A stretch of DNA of 8,242 nt from Acidobacteriota bacterium (GCA_027297005.1 JAPUIN010000261.1:1-8242), one strand, 5' to 3'; counted from the stretch's first letter, positions 1 through 8,030 are shown. Numbers and translations: made by a program. Notes: generated from the letters alone by a model not told the origin.

Positions 1-1355
1 TCCACATCGCCGATGTTGCCCACTACGTCCCGCTCTCGAGCGCCCTCGATGCCGAGGCGTACGAGCGCGGCACCAGCGTCTACTTCCCCGGCACCGCCAT
101 CCCGATGCTCCCCCCGAAGCTGAGCAACGGGATCTGCTCCCTCAATCCGGGCGTCGACCGGCTCGTCCAGTCGTGCGTGATGACCCTCGACGGGAAAGGG
201 GCGGTCGTCGGCCACCGGTTCGCGAGGGGCGTCATCCGCAGCGCGGCGCGCATGACCTACACCGATGTCGCGCGGATCCTGGTGGACGGCGATCCGGTCG
301 TCTGCGAGCGCTATCGTGACCTGGTGCCGGTGTTCCGTCTGATGGAGGAGGTCGCGGGACTGCTGAACGCCCGCCGCACCGATCGCGGCAGCATCGAGTT
401 CAATCTGCCGGAGCCGGAGATCGTCCTGGCTGCGACCGGCGAGATGACCGGGATCCTGGCGCTGGAGCGGAACGTCGCCCACCGATTGATTGAGGAGTTC
501 ATGCTGGCGGCCAACGAGACGGTGGCGCGACACCTGTTCGAGGCCCGCCTCCCCTCGATGTACCGAATCCACGAGCGTCCCGATCCGAAAAAGCTGGAGG
601 AGTTCGACCGGGTGGCGCAGGCATTCGGCTACCGATTGCCGCGCCCGTACACCTCGATCGAGCCGTCGGCTTTTCAGGAACTGGTGAAGGCGGTGCGCGG
701 CATGCCCGAGGAGCGGTTCCTTTCGCGCCTGATGCTGCGATCGATGAAGCAGGCGCGCTATTCGGACGGGCGCGAGCTCCATTTCGGCCTGGCCTCGTCG
801 TGCTACACGCACTTCACCTCGCCGATCAGACGCTATCCGGACCTCATCGTGCATCGGATCCTGAAGCGGTTGATCGAAGGGGGTGTACTCGACGATCGTG
901 AGCGCTCCGCCATGGAGGGGTTTCTGCCCGAGGCGGCCCTGCGTTCCTCGCAGCGGGAGCGGACGGCCGACGCGGCGGAGAAAGAGTTGATCGAGTGGAA
1001 GAAGATCGTCTTCATGAGCGCGCGGGTGGGGGAGGAATTCGACGGGCTCATTCTGTCGATCCACCCGTACGGCTTCTTCGTCGAGCTGACGGAGTTCTTC
1101 ATCGACGGGCTGGTGTCGATCGAGACGCTCGGCGACGACAACTATCGCTTCCTGGAGCGAAAACAGATCCTCAAGGGGGAACGACACGGACGCGTCTTTC
1201 GGCTGGGAGAGACGGTGCGCGTGCGAGTTGATCGCGTGAACCCCTTCATGATGCAGATCGACTTCTCGCTCGTGGATCCGGCCATGGCGTCCGAGGCCGG
1301 CGCCGGACGCCCGGCCGTCCGGAAGCGGCGCCGCCGGAGACGGGGGAGGGCCTGA
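1..1355 (+). CDS. rnr: Ribonuclease R (RNase II/RNB family exoribonuclease), 5'-truncated by the window edge
   Basis: Processive 3'-5' exoribonuclease that degrades structured RNA, mRNA fragments and defective rRNA/tRNA in the cytoplasm. The reading frame is open from base 3 and gives 450 in-window codons. It begins at HIADVAHYV, just downstream of where the family's catalytic aspartate cluster lies, so those residues and the cold-shock domains are off the edge. Visible RNB hallmarks are LSNGICSLNPGVDR near 120-160 and HFTSPIRRYPDLIVHR at 810-857. An S1 RNA-binding domain (about 1026-1275, starting VGEEFDGLILSIHPYGFFVEL) follows. The protein ends in an arginine-rich tail (1318-1352), comparable to the basic tails of other RNase R proteins. 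The S1 domain plus basic tail favour RNase R over RNase II. An ATG at 105 is internal, not the start. Archease follows after 3 bases, implying co-transcription. Confidence 0.95.
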   Translation, partial: HIADVAHYVPLSSALDAEAYERGTSVYFPGTAIPMLPPKLSNGICSLNPGVDRLVQSCVMTLDGKGAVVGHRFARGVIRSAARMTYTDVARILVDGDPVVCERYRDLVPVFRLMEEVAGLLNARRTDRGSIEFNLPEPEIVLAATGEMTGILALERNVAHRLIEEFMLAANETVARHLFEARLPSMYRIHERPDPKKLEEFDRVAQAFGYRLPRPYTSIEPSAFQELVKAVRGMPEERFLSRLMLRSMKQARYSDGRELHFGLASSCYTHFTSPIRRYPDLIVHRILKRLIEGGVLDDRERSAMEGFLPEAALRSSQRERTADAAEKELIEWKKIVFMSARVGEEFDGLILSIHPYGFFVELTEFFIDGLVSIETLGDDNYRFLERKQILKGERHGRVFRLGETVRVRVDRVNPFMMQIDFSLVDPAMASEAGAGRPAVRKRRRRRRGRA

Positions 1356-1358
1356 ACG

Positions 1359-1784
1359 GTGAACCGACCCTATCGGTTCGTGGAGCACACGGCCGATGTG
1401 GCGGCGAGTGTTGTGGCCGCCACACTGCCGAAGCTATTCTCCAACGCGTCCTGTGCCCTCGCCGACCTGATCTGCGATCGCCGCTCGGTGCGACCCGCCC
1501 GGCGGATCCGGATCGCGGTGCGCGGAGACGGACCGGAAGATCTCCTGGTGCGCTGGTTGTCCGAGGTTCTCTTCCAGCACGAGGTGCGGGGCTGGGTCTA
1601 CTCGCGGTTTGTGGTCGATCGCGTCGATCGCAGGACGTTCACCGCGAGCGGTGCGGCGGTCGGTGAGGTGTTCGATGAATCGCGGCACCGACTGAACTGT
1701 GAAGTCAAGGCGATCACCTACCACCAGCTCCGCATCGTCCGCCGGGCCGGACAATGGCGGGTGCGCATCGTTTTCGACATCTGA
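1359..1784 (+). CDS. Archease, activator of RNA ligase RtcB
   Basis: A 141-residue protein matching the archease family in length and motifs. In known systems archease speeds guanylylation of RtcB and allows multiple turnover. The N-terminus reads YRFVEHTADV, with the family's conserved Asp at residue 13. The middle has DLLVRWLSEVLF, followed by a GEVFDESRH segment and the VKAITYHQL motif. The chain ends in FDI, with the conserved C-terminal Asp at residue 140. These acidic residues form the metal site in studied archeases. The start is GTG at 1359, with GGAGG at 1345-1349 nine bases upstream; this begins the protein just before the conserved motif, as expected. It lies 3 bases after rnr and 16 bases before rtcB. 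Adjacency to rtcB strongly supports the assignment. Confidence 0.95.
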   Translation: MNRPYRFVEHTADVAASVVAATLPKLFSNASCALADLICDRRSVRPARRIRIAVRGDGPEDLLVRWLSEVLFQHEVRGWVYSRFVVDRVDRRTFTASGAAVGEVFDESRHRLNCEVKAITYHQLRIVRRAGQWRVRIVFDI

Positions 1785-1788
1785 GCCC

Positions 1789-1795
1789 GGGGAGG
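1789..1795 (+). promoter_or_regulatory. Ribosome binding site that fixes the rtcB start
   Basis: GGGGAGG lies five bases before the GTG at 1801. The rtcB frame stays open upstream to 1699 within archease, but only the GTG at 1801 has a good Shine-Dalgarno sequence and gives the usual family length. Confidence 0.75.
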
Positions 1796-1800
1796 CAGGC

Positions 1801-3255
1801 GTGAAGCAGAATGTGAACGTGCCGATCGAACCGGCCGGGACGTGCCGGTACAGGATCCCGCAGCACGGCAGGATGAACGTTCCGGGGCTCATCTTCGCGG
1901 ACGAGCGATTGATCGAGGGGATCCGCGGCGACGCCTCGCTGCAGCAGGTCTACAACGTCGCCTGCCTTCCGGGCATCGTCGGCGCTTCGCTGGCGATGCC
2001 GGACATCCACTGGGGATACGGATTTCCGATCGGCGGCGTGGCGGCGTTCGACCTCGACGAAGGGGTGATCTCGCCCGGCGGTGTCGGCTATGACATCAAC
2101 TGCGGGGTTCGGCTGCTGCGCTCGGATCTGAGCCACGAGGAGGCGCAGACCCGGATTCGTGATCTGGTCGAGGCACTGTTCCGCAATGTTCCGACCGGCG
2201 TCGGATCGCACCGCAGCGACCTCCGTCTCGACGCGAAGAGCCTGACGCGGGTGCTGGCGGGCGGAGCCGAGTGGGCGATCCGCTCCGGTTACGGCGACAC
2301 GCGGGATCTGCTGTACATCGAGGAGGGTGGACGCCTGGCGGGGGCCAATCCGGACCATGTCTCGGCGCGGGCGCGTGAGCGCGGCCGTTCGCAGCTCGGG
2401 ACGCTCGGCTCGGGCAACCATTTTCTGGAGGTGCAGCGGGTCGCGGAGATCTATGACGAGGCGGCGGCGCGGGCTCTCGGTCTCGAGCGGGATCTCATCA
2501 CCATCTCAATCCACACCGGCTCACGCGGACTCGGCTATCAGGTCTGCGACGATTTCCTGCAGCAGATGCTGCGCGCCTCGCGGAAGTACGGTATCCATCT
2601 CCCCGATCCGCAGCTCTGCTGCGCCCCGGTGAAGAGCGAGGAGGGGAAGAGCTACATGGGGGGGATGTACGCGGCGGCCAACTTTGCCTTCGCCAACCGC
2701 CAGCTGATCACCCATTGGGTGCGACAGACCTTCGAGAAGGTGTTCCTCAAGGGTCCGGCCGAGCTCGGGATCGAAGTGGTCTATGACGTCTGTCACAACA
2801 TCGCCAAGGTCGAGAGTCATCTGGTCGATGGGAAGGAACGTCTGCTCTGCGTGCACCGCAAGGGGGCGACGCGGGCTTTCGCCGCGGGCGACCCGCGCAC
2901 CCCCGAGGCGTACCGTGAGGTCGGCCAGCCGGTCCTCATTCCCGGGGACATGGGGCGCTGTTCCTACGTTCTGGTCGGGACGCGGCGGGCGACCGAGGAG
3001 ACGTTCGGGTCGACCTGCCATGGTGCCGGTCGACGTCTGAGCCGGGCCGCCGCGCAGCGCAGCGCTCGCGGCCGGGCGATCGTGAGGGAGATGGAGGAGC
3101 GCGGTGTGATCGTGCGGTCCAAAGGATACGCGACCCTGGCGGAGGAGATCCCGGAGGCCTACAAAGATGTCTCCGAGGTGGTCGATGTCGTCCAGCGCGC
3201 CGGCATCTCGCGGCGGGTAGCGAAGCTGGTGCCGATCGGGGTGATCAAAGGTTAA
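1801..3255 (+). CDS. rtcB: RNA-splicing ligase RtcB (GTP- and Mn2+-dependent)
   Basis: Joins RNA ends carrying 2',3'-cyclic phosphate or 3'-phosphate to 5'-OH ends through a GMP-histidine intermediate; used in tRNA splicing or repair of cleaved RNA. From the GTG at 1801 the protein has 484 residues, the usual length. Metal ligands are present: D98 and C101 in GYDINCGVR, H207 in GSGNHFLE, H238 in IHTGSRG, H332 in DVCHNIAK. The guanylylated histidine is H407 in STCHGAGR, with R411 after it. N206, E210, Y454 and K483 match other GMP-pocket residues of Pyrococcus RtcB (N202, E206, Y451, K480). One difference: the position of Pyrococcus S380 is D383 here, in PGDMGR. It is the last gene of the rnr-archease-rtcB group. 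Its stop overlaps the lon stop, and a terminator follows at 3272. It is an apparently intact, active enzyme; its physiological substrate cannot be read from the sequence. Confidence 0.97.
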   Translation: MKQNVNVPIEPAGTCRYRIPQHGRMNVPGLIFADERLIEGIRGDASLQQVYNVACLPGIVGASLAMPDIHWGYGFPIGGVAAFDLDEGVISPGGVGYDINCGVRLLRSDLSHEEAQTRIRDLVEALFRNVPTGVGSHRSDLRLDAKSLTRVLAGGAEWAIRSGYGDTRDLLYIEEGGRLAGANPDHVSARARERGRSQLGTLGSGNHFLEVQRVAEIYDEAAARALGLERDLITISIHTGSRGLGYQVCDDFLQQMLRASRKYGIHLPDPQLCCAPVKSEEGKSYMGGMYAAANFAFANRQLITHWVRQTFEKVFLKGPAELGIEVVYDVCHNIAKVESHLVDGKERLLCVHRKGATRAFAAGDPRTPEAYREVGQPVLIPGDMGRCSYVLVGTRRATEETFGSTCHGAGRRLSRAAAQRSARGRAIVREMEERGVIVRSKGYATLAEEIPEAYKDVSEVVDVVQRAGISRRVAKLVPIGVIKG

Positions 3256-5747
3256 TGGGGGTTGATGGCGGAGCCGCGCCCCGATCGCCGGGAGGATCGA
3301 CGCGGCTTTTTGACCGGAGACGCACCCTTCGAGGCTTCGCGCCCCGACGCGGCCGGCTGGAGCGCGGCCTCGATCGCCGCGTCGACCGCTGCGACGAACC
3401 GGAACTGCAGATCGCGCCGGGCTTCCTCCGGCACATCGTGCAGGTCCTTTTCATTATCGGCCGGCAGGATGATGGTCCGGATCCCGGCCCGGCGTGCCGC
3501 CAGCACCTTCTCTTTGATCCCGCCGACTGGAAGCACCTTCCCCCGCAGGGTGATCTCCCCGGTCATCGCGATCTCCGGGCGGCAGGGACGGCCGGTGAGG
3601 AGCGAGGTGAGGGCGGTCGCCATCGTCACCCCGGCCGAAGGGCCGTCCTTCGGGATGGCGCCGGATGGAACGTGCAGATGCAGGTCGGATCGGCTGAAGA
3701 AGTCGGTCTGGATGCCGAGCTCCGCGGCGTGCCCGCGGACGTAGGAGAGGGCGGCCTGAGCCGACTCGCGCATCACGTCGCCCAGCTGACCGGTCAGAGT
3801 CAACGTCTTCCCTCCCGGCATCCGGGTTGCCTCCACGAACAGGATCTCACCGCCGTACGGGGTCCAGGCGAGGCCGATGGCGACACCCGGCTGCGCTGAG
3901 CGTTCGAGCTCGGTACCGGTACGCCGCTCGGGCCCCAGCCAGGAGATGAGATCCTTCTCGCGGATGGTCGCGGGTGCACCGCGCCCTTCCGCTTTCGCCA
4001 GGGCGATCTTGCGGCAGACCTTGGCGATCTCACGCTCCAGGTTACGCAGGCCGGCTTCCTGCGTGTAGCGTGAGATGATGCGGCTCAGGGCACCGTCCTC
4101 GAACTCGATCTCCCCCGGCGCGAGCCCGCTTTCGGTGAGCTGGCGCGGGATTAGAAAGCGCCGGGCGATCAGCAACTTGTCCTCGTCGGTATAGCCCGGC
4201 AGCTCGAGGACCTCCATCCGATCGCGGAGGGGGGCGGGGATCGAGTGGAGCACGTTGGCGGTGGTAATGAACATCACTCTGGAGAGATCGAACGGCACGT
4301 CGAGATAGTGATCGACGAAGGTATGATTCTGTTCGGGGTCGAGCACCTCCAGCAGCGCCGAGGCCGGATCACCGCGGAAATCGGCCCCCAGCTTGTCGAT
4401 CTCATCCAGCATGATCACGGGGTTGCGCGTTCCGCACTTGCGCAGGGCCTCGATGATCCGGCCGGGCAGGGCGCCGACGTAGGTGCGCCGATGGCCGCGG
4501 ATCTCCGCCTCGTCGCGGATCCCCCCGAGCGAGAGACGCTGGAACTGGCGGCCCGTGGCCCGGGCGATCGAACGTCCGACCGAGGTCTTACCCGTCCCGG
4601 GCGGCCCGACGAAGCAGAGGATCGGACCCTTGGATGAGTCGCGCAGCTTGCGGACCGCGAGGAACTCGAGGATGCGCTCCTTGACCTGTTCCAGGTCATG
4701 GTGATCCTCGTCCAGGATCGCACGCGCTCGGGGGAGATCGATCGCGGCCTTTGACCTCTTCGACCAGGGGAGAGCGATCAGCCAGTCGAGGTAGGTTCGG
4801 ACGACGACATGCTCTGCTGAGGCAGTCGGGATCGTCCGGAGGCGCTTCAGCTCACGGTCGGCGGCCTCGCGCACGGCTGGCGGCATGTCGGCCTTCTCGA
4901 TTTCTTCCTGAAGCCGCAGGATCTCGCCATCGCCGTCATCCTCCATCCCCAGCTCTTTCTGAATCGCCTTGAGCTGCTGGCGCAGGACGAACTCGCGCTG
5001 CCCCTTCTCCATTTCATCCTGGACCTGCTGCTGAATTTTCGAACCGAGCTCCAGCACCTCGATCTCGTGGCTGATCTGCCCTGTCAGCCTGCGCAGACGT
5101 TCCTTGACCGGGAGGGTCGCAAGATATTCCTGTTTCACCGCGGGGTCGCGCACCAGCAGGGCCGCGGCCAGGTCGGCGAATCGGCCCGGATCCCCGGCAT
5201 TGAGAAGCGCGATGCCCAGCTCGTCCGAGGCGATCGGCATCAGCGAGAGCATCCGGGATATCTGGGCCTGAAGATTTTTCGCCAGTGCCTCCACCTCGAC
5301 CGAGGTTTCGGTCTCCTCCTCGAGGAGCTCGATGTCGGCGACCAGATAGGGGTCGGTGCGAATGGTCCGCGTGAGGCGGAACCGTTCGAGGCCGTTGACC
5401 AGCACGCGGAGCGTCCCGTCGGGGAATTTGAGCATGCGCTGGATGATGGCGGCGGTTCCGATGCGATGAATGTCCGATTCCCCCGGATCGTCCTTCCCGG
5501 GGTCCTTCTGGGCTATCAGGCCGATCAGGCGGTTCGCCGCCATGGCGTCGTCGATCAGGCGCATGCTCGCCGCGCGACCGACTACGAGCGGGATCGGGAT
5601 TTGCGGGAAGGCGACTGTGTTCTTGAGCGGGAGGATCGGCAGCGAGGAGGGTATCGATGGTGACTCGTGCCTGGAGTCGGGAACGGATTTCTCGGCGGGA
5701 GACGCTGCGTTGACAGCGGCCCCTGCGGTGCCGTTCCGTTCCTCCAT
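3252..5747 (-). CDS. lon: ATP-dependent Lon protease
   Basis: Cytoplasmic AAA+ serine protease that degrades misfolded and regulatory proteins. The 831-residue protein has the full LonA layout. A disordered N-terminal extension of about 35 residues precedes the substrate-binding LON domain, which begins near [14 protein letters not shown] coiled-coil region spans about 225-290. The AAA+ module has Walker [10 protein letters not shown] (K387), Walker [10 protein letters not shown] (D448, E449) and the sensor-region sequence ITTAN. The protease domain carries the Ser-Lys dyad: S704 in KDGPSAGV and K747 in [10 protein letters not shown], 43 residues apart as in E. coli. The C-terminal 35 residues are a low-complexity basic tail. 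The start is ATG, with GGGAGG at 5752-5757 four bases upstream. It follows hsp20 by 20 bases and is the last gene of the - strand cluster. Its stop shares TTAA with the rtcB stop. Confidence 0.98.
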   Translation of the reverse strand: MEERNGTAGAAVNAASPAEKSVPDSRHESPSIPSSLPILPLKNTVAFPQIPIPLVVGRAASMRLIDDAMAANRLIGLIAQKDPGKDDPGESDIHRIGTAAIIQRMLKFPDGTLRVLVNGLERFRLTRTIRTDPYLVADIELLEEETETSVEVEALAKNLQAQISRMLSLMPIASDELGIALLNAGDPGRFADLAAALLVRDPAVKQEYLATLPVKERLRRLTGQISHEIEVLELGSKIQQQVQDEMEKGQREFVLRQQLKAIQKELGMEDDGDGEILRLQEEIEKADMPPAVREAADRELKRLRTIPTASAEHVVVRTYLDWLIALPWSKRSKAAIDLPRARAILDEDHHDLEQVKERILEFLAVRKLRDSSKGPILCFVGPPGTGKTSVGRSIARATGRQFQRLSLGGIRDEAEIRGHRRTYVGALPGRIIEALRKCGTRNPVIMLDEIDKLGADFRGDPASALLEVLDPEQNHTFVDHYLDVPFDLSRVMFITTANVLHSIPAPLRDRMEVLELPGYTDEDKLLIARRFLIPRQLTESGLAPGEIEFEDGALSRIISRYTQEAGLRNLEREIAKVCRKIALAKAEGRGAPATIREKDLISWLGPERRTGTELERSAQPGVAIGLAWTPYGGEILFVEATRMPGGKTLTLTGQLGDVMRESAQAALSYVRGHAAELGIQTDFFSRSDLHLHVPSGAIPKDGPSAGVTMATALTSLLTGRPCRPEIAMTGEITLRGKVLPVGGIKEKVLAARRAGIRTIILPADNEKDLHDVPEEARRDLQFRFVAAVDAAIEAALQPAASGREASKGASPVKKPRRSSRRSGRGSAINPH
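3272..3311 (+). terminator. Intrinsic terminator for the rnr-archease-rtcB operon, inside lon
   Basis: The perfect 7-base stem AGCCGCG (3272-3278) and CGCGGCT (3301-3307) is immediately followed by a run of five T, the last base of the stem included (3307-3311). A second stem nests inside it: CGATC (3282-3286) with GATCG (3295-3299). It begins 17 bases after the rtcB stop. On the - strand no T-run follows, so it should work only for + strand transcripts. It lies within the codons for the C-terminal tail of Lon. I see no comparable terminator for lon in the 3' end of rtcB. Confidence 0.65.
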
Positions 5748-5767
5748 CGGACCTCCCTGCGCCAGGA

Positions 5768-6211
5768 TCAGGCGTCGCTGATCGGCACCTGCCTGGGCGT
5801 TGGCGTACCGCTCGGGATTACGATTCTCAGGAAGCCGTCGGTATACGTCGCACGGATGCTTTCGGCATCGACCTCACGGGGCAGCGCCACGATACGCTCG
5901 AATGGACCGTAGGCGATCTCCATGTGGTGCCAGCGCAGCAGCCCGGAGGAAGCGGGCTCCTGGCGCACACCGGAGACGCGCAAGTAGGACCCCTGGACCA
6001 GGATCTCGATCCCCTCCCGGCCGACGCCCGGAATCTCCATGGTCAAGAGCAACCCCTCCTCGCTGTCGTAAACGTCGACGCGGGGGATGAAGCCGCGCTG
6101 GGGATCGACCGCCTCCGCTCCGTGCAGGAGACGTTCCATCATCCGCTCCATCCGGCGGTGGAGCTCGGCGACCTCGCGTGCCGAACTGATGCGGATGCGG
6201 ACGATCGACAT
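5768..6211 (-). CDS. Small heat shock protein, Hsp20/alpha-crystallin family
   Basis: ATP-independent holdase that binds unfolding proteins and keeps them refoldable or degradable. The 147-residue protein has a helical N-terminal arm (residues 1-35, rich in Arg, Met and Glu). An alpha-crystallin domain spans about 40-134, starting FIPRVDVYDSEEGLLLTMEIPGV and ending YTDGFLRIVIP. A C-terminal VPI (142-144) corresponds to the I-x-I motif that docks into neighbouring subunits during oligomer assembly. The ATG at 6209-6211 has only a weak GGAAG upstream. It lies 11 bases after rpsT and 20 bases before lon. E. coli IbpA and IbpB are known Lon substrates, so pairing with lon makes functional sense. 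I see no CIRCE element or convincing sigma-32 promoter in front of it. Confidence 0.93.
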   Translation of the reverse strand: MSIVRIRISSAREVAELHRRMERMMERLLHGAEAVDPQRGFIPRVDVYDSEEGLLLTMEIPGVGREGIEILVQGSYLRVSGVRQEPASSGLLRWHHMEIAYGPFERIVALPREVDAESIRATYTDGFLRIVIPSGTPTPRQVPISDA

Positions 6212-6222
6212 CGTTCTTCCGG

Positions 6223-6495
6223 TCAGCGGCTCCTGCCGAGCGCCACGACGTGGCGGGACAGGCGGGACTTATAGCGCGCCGCGGTATTCCGTTGCAGGAT
6301 GCCGTTCTTGAAGGAACGGTCGATCAGGGACAGGGTGGACGGCAATGCCTTCTTCGCCGCCGCCGCGTCCTTGGAATCAATGAGAGCGCGCAGCTTTTTG
6401 AGTTGGGTGCGCAATCGGCCGCGGCGGCTGCGGTTGATTTCATTGCGCTTCAGGCTCTTGCGCACGTTCTTGGCTGCGGATTTAGTTCGTGCCAC
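6223..6495 (-). CDS. rpsT: 30S ribosomal protein S20
   Basis: Primary 16S rRNA-binding protein of the small ribosomal subunit. The product has 90 residues, is very basic and almost wholly helical. It begins MARTKSAAKNVRKSLKRN, the typical S20 opening, and ends with NGILQRNTAARYKSRLSRHV, close to the family's C-terminal signature. The start is GTG at 6493-6495, with a strong AGGAGG at 6504-6509 eight bases upstream, inside the 21-base gap after cpoB. A non-ATG start is also known for S20 in E. coli (UUG), where S20 represses its own translation; whether that applies here is inference. Its position between a Tol-Pal gene and a small heat shock gene is unusual. It may also have its own promoter within cpoB, but I could not identify one. 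Confidence 0.96.
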   Translation of the reverse strand: MARTKSAAKNVRKSLKRNEINRSRRGRLRTQLKKLRALIDSKDAAAAKKALPSTLSLIDRSFKNGILQRNTAARYKSRLSRHVVALGRSR

Positions 6496-6516
6496 GACGA
6501 CTTCCTCCTGGTTCCT

Positions 6517-7425
6517 TCATCTTTCCCTGAGGCCGAGGTTGCGCAGTCGATCTCTGGCGATGCGCGCCTCCTCGGACTCGGGGTACATGTCGATTACGTG
6601 CTGAAGTTGCACCACCGCGTCCGCGGTGCGGTTCATCTCGAGAAGTGCCAGGCCCTTCTTCAGATAGGCCGGACCAATTTTGTCACCTCCCGGATATTCT
6701 CTCACAAGCTGGTCGAACACCTCGATAGCCTCGGGATAATGCTGTTGACTGAAGTGCACCTCGCCCCTCAGGTATTGCGCGTCATCGGCCAGTGGACTGT
6801 CCGGATAGCGTTGCTGGAATTCGGCCAACTCTTGAAGCGCGAGGGCGTAGTTCCCCTTGGTGTAATCGGCGTATCCCTGGCGGTAAAGGTTCTCGAGGGC
6901 CAGGGGAGTCGTGACAGCCCGCGGAGGGGGAACGGATGTCGGCGCTCCGGCGACCGAGGCGCCCCTCTCGATTTGGTTCTCCCCGGTCGGGAGGGTGTCC
7001 AGCGACCCGGCGGATGGCCCCGCGCCGGCGGGCAGGGTCGCCACGAGGGCCTGCAGCGCGTCACGCGTGGTCCTCAGATCCTGGACGACCGCCGTGATGC
7101 GCTGATCGGTATCGTCGAGCCGTGTTTGAAGCCGCGCGAGCTCCTGATCCAGCCGCTCCATCCTCAGATCGATCGCGGACCCGCCGAGAGCCGTGTTCGG
7201 TCCGCCCGCCTCACGCATCCGCGCCACCTCGTCCGTGAGTGCGGCATTCTCCTTCTGGATCGCCCACAGTTGCTGCTGAATGTGATCGAGGTCGACCTGC
7301 ACCTGGTGCGTGCCAGGCGTGGCGCATGCCGCGAGCAGCAGGGCGGCCGGAATCAGCGTCGCAATGCCACGCGGAGAGTGACCCGTTCGGCCCCGCTTCA
7401 GCCCCTCGGGGAGGACGCTGGCCAT
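6517..7425 (-). CDS. cpoB: Tol-Pal accessory protein CpoB (YbgF), predicted lipoprotein
   Basis: Periplasmic factor that, in E. coli, links the Tol machine to peptidoglycan synthesis by PBP1B during constriction. The 302-residue protein starts with a positively charged n-region, then IATLIPAALLLAACATPG. LAAC (31-34) is a clean lipobox, so Cys34 is probably lipidated; no Asp at +2 suggests the outer membrane. Residues about 44-130 form a heptad-like coiled coil, the trimerisation region in YbgF. A Gly/Pro/Ser-rich linker (131-174) leads to about three tetratricopeptide repeats (178-300) with motifs such as LYRQGYADYTKGNYALALQEL. E. coli CpoB is a soluble periplasmic protein, so the lipobox is a difference. 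The ATG start has only a weak GGGA in front. It lies 14 bases after pal and 21 bases before rpsT. BamD is an alternative TPR lipoprotein, but the coiled coil and the neighbours favour CpoB. Confidence 0.92.
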   Translation of the reverse strand: MASVLPEGLKRGRTGHSPRGIATLIPAALLLAACATPGTHQVQVDLDHIQQQLWAIQKENAALTDEVARMREAGGPNTALGGSAIDLRMERLDQELARLQTRLDDTDQRITAVVQDLRTTRDALQALVATLPAGAGPSAGSLDTLPTGENQIERGASVAGAPTSVPPPRAVTTPLALENLYRQGYADYTKGNYALALQELAEFQQRYPDSPLADDAQYLRGEVHFSQQHYPEAIEVFDQLVREYPGGDKIGPAYLKKGLALLEMNRTADAVVQLQHVIDMYPESEEARIARDRLRNLGLRER

Positions 7426-7439
7426 GGTTCCCGTTTCAT

Positions 7440-8015
7440 TCAGTTCGCCCGCCAGATGAACTCCGCGCGGCGGTTCTGCGCCCAGGCGGACTCGTTATGG
7501 CCGGACTCGAGTGGGCGCTCCTTGCCGTAGCTGATGATGCTCAGACGTGACACGGGGATCCCCTGTGAGACCAGGAAATCACGCGCCGCCCGGGCGCGCT
7601 TTTCACCGAGCGCCAGGTTGTACTCGACCGTTCCGCGCTCATCACAGTGCCCTTCAATACGGATCTTCAGCTGCCCGTTCTCCTTGATACGACCCGCATC
7701 TCGGGCCAGCGTCCGGCGCGCATCCTCACGCAGGTCATATTTGTCGAAGTCGAAGTGAACGATGGCCAGCACATTCTGAGCGTTCAGGCGGTCGGCAAGC
7801 GAAGAGGGGGTTTCGCGGATCGTCTCGCCCGTTGGCTCCGGGTCGGCGAAATCGGACGTCTCATCAACACGCTCCGCCTGCGTCGGCGTCCCCATATCGG
7901 GCGCGGAGGTGGTCACCGGATCGGGTGATGGCGCCGATCTGCAGGCGCTCATGAAGGTGATGCAGCAGAGCAACACGGCCGGCACGATCAGGGAGCGGGG
8001 GAACCTTTCAAGCAT
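7440..8015 (-). CDS. pal: Peptidoglycan-associated lipoprotein Pal
   Basis: Outer-membrane lipoprotein that binds peptidoglycan and TolB, tethering the outer membrane during division. With the start at ATG 8013-8015 it has 191 residues. The signal peptide ends in FMSACRSA, giving lipidated Cys25. A Pro/Thr/Asp-rich linker (26-80) spans the periplasmic gap. An OmpA-like domain (84-191) follows, with VHFDFDKYDL, then EGHCDERGTVEYNLALGEKRA (the peptidoglycan diaminopimelate-binding region), then YGKERP and NRRAEF near the end. The start was chosen because a strong GGAGGAGG (8023-8030) lies seven bases upstream. The frame is open to a TTG at 8045, but using it would put this RBS inside the gene. 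tolB lies upstream after 157 bases and cpoB downstream after 14, the classical tolB-pal-cpoB order. Confidence 0.96.
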   Translation of the reverse strand: MLERFPRSLIVPAVLLCCITFMSACRSAPSPDPVTTSAPDMGTPTQAERVDETSDFADPEPTGETIRETPSSLADRLNAQNVLAIVHFDFDKYDLREDARRTLARDAGRIKENGQLKIRIEGHCDERGTVEYNLALGEKRARAARDFLVSQGIPVSRLSIISYGKERPLESGHNESAWAQNRRAEFIWRAN

Positions 8016-8022
8016 CGCCAAA

Positions 8023-8030
8023 CCTCCTCC
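8023..8030 (-). promoter_or_regulatory. Ribosome binding site of pal
   Basis: GGAGGAGG read on the - strand lies seven bases before the ATG at 8015. It supports the shorter pal start over the TTG at 8045. Confidence 0.8.

Noticed and set aside
1699..1800. Longer rtcB start overlapping archease
   Set aside because: It would add 34 residues absent from the family, and the GTG at 1801 has a good RBS.
1714..2421. 235-codon open frame on the - strand, antisense to archease and rtcB
   Set aside because: Arg/Pro-rich shadow of rtcB codons; no motif or credible RBS.
3255..3899. 214-codon open frame on the + strand, antisense to the lon 3' end
   Set aside because: The opposite strand encodes the conserved Lon protease domain; the + strand product has no family features.
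5067..5663. 198-codon open frame on the + strand, antisense to the lon 5' part
   Set aside because: Shadow of the Lon substrate-binding domain; composition typical of antisense frames.
6268..6273. TATAAG, -10-like box on the - strand inside rpsT, as a promoter for hsp20-lon
   Set aside because: The -35 position at a 17-base spacing is TGCAAC, only two of six matches; it lies in conserved S20 codons and is probably chance.
6250..7530. 426-codon open frame on the + strand, antisense to rpsT, cpoB and pal
   Set aside because: It spans three well-identified genes on the other strand, has no recognisable domain, and is the long open antisense frame expected from GC-rich coding DNA.
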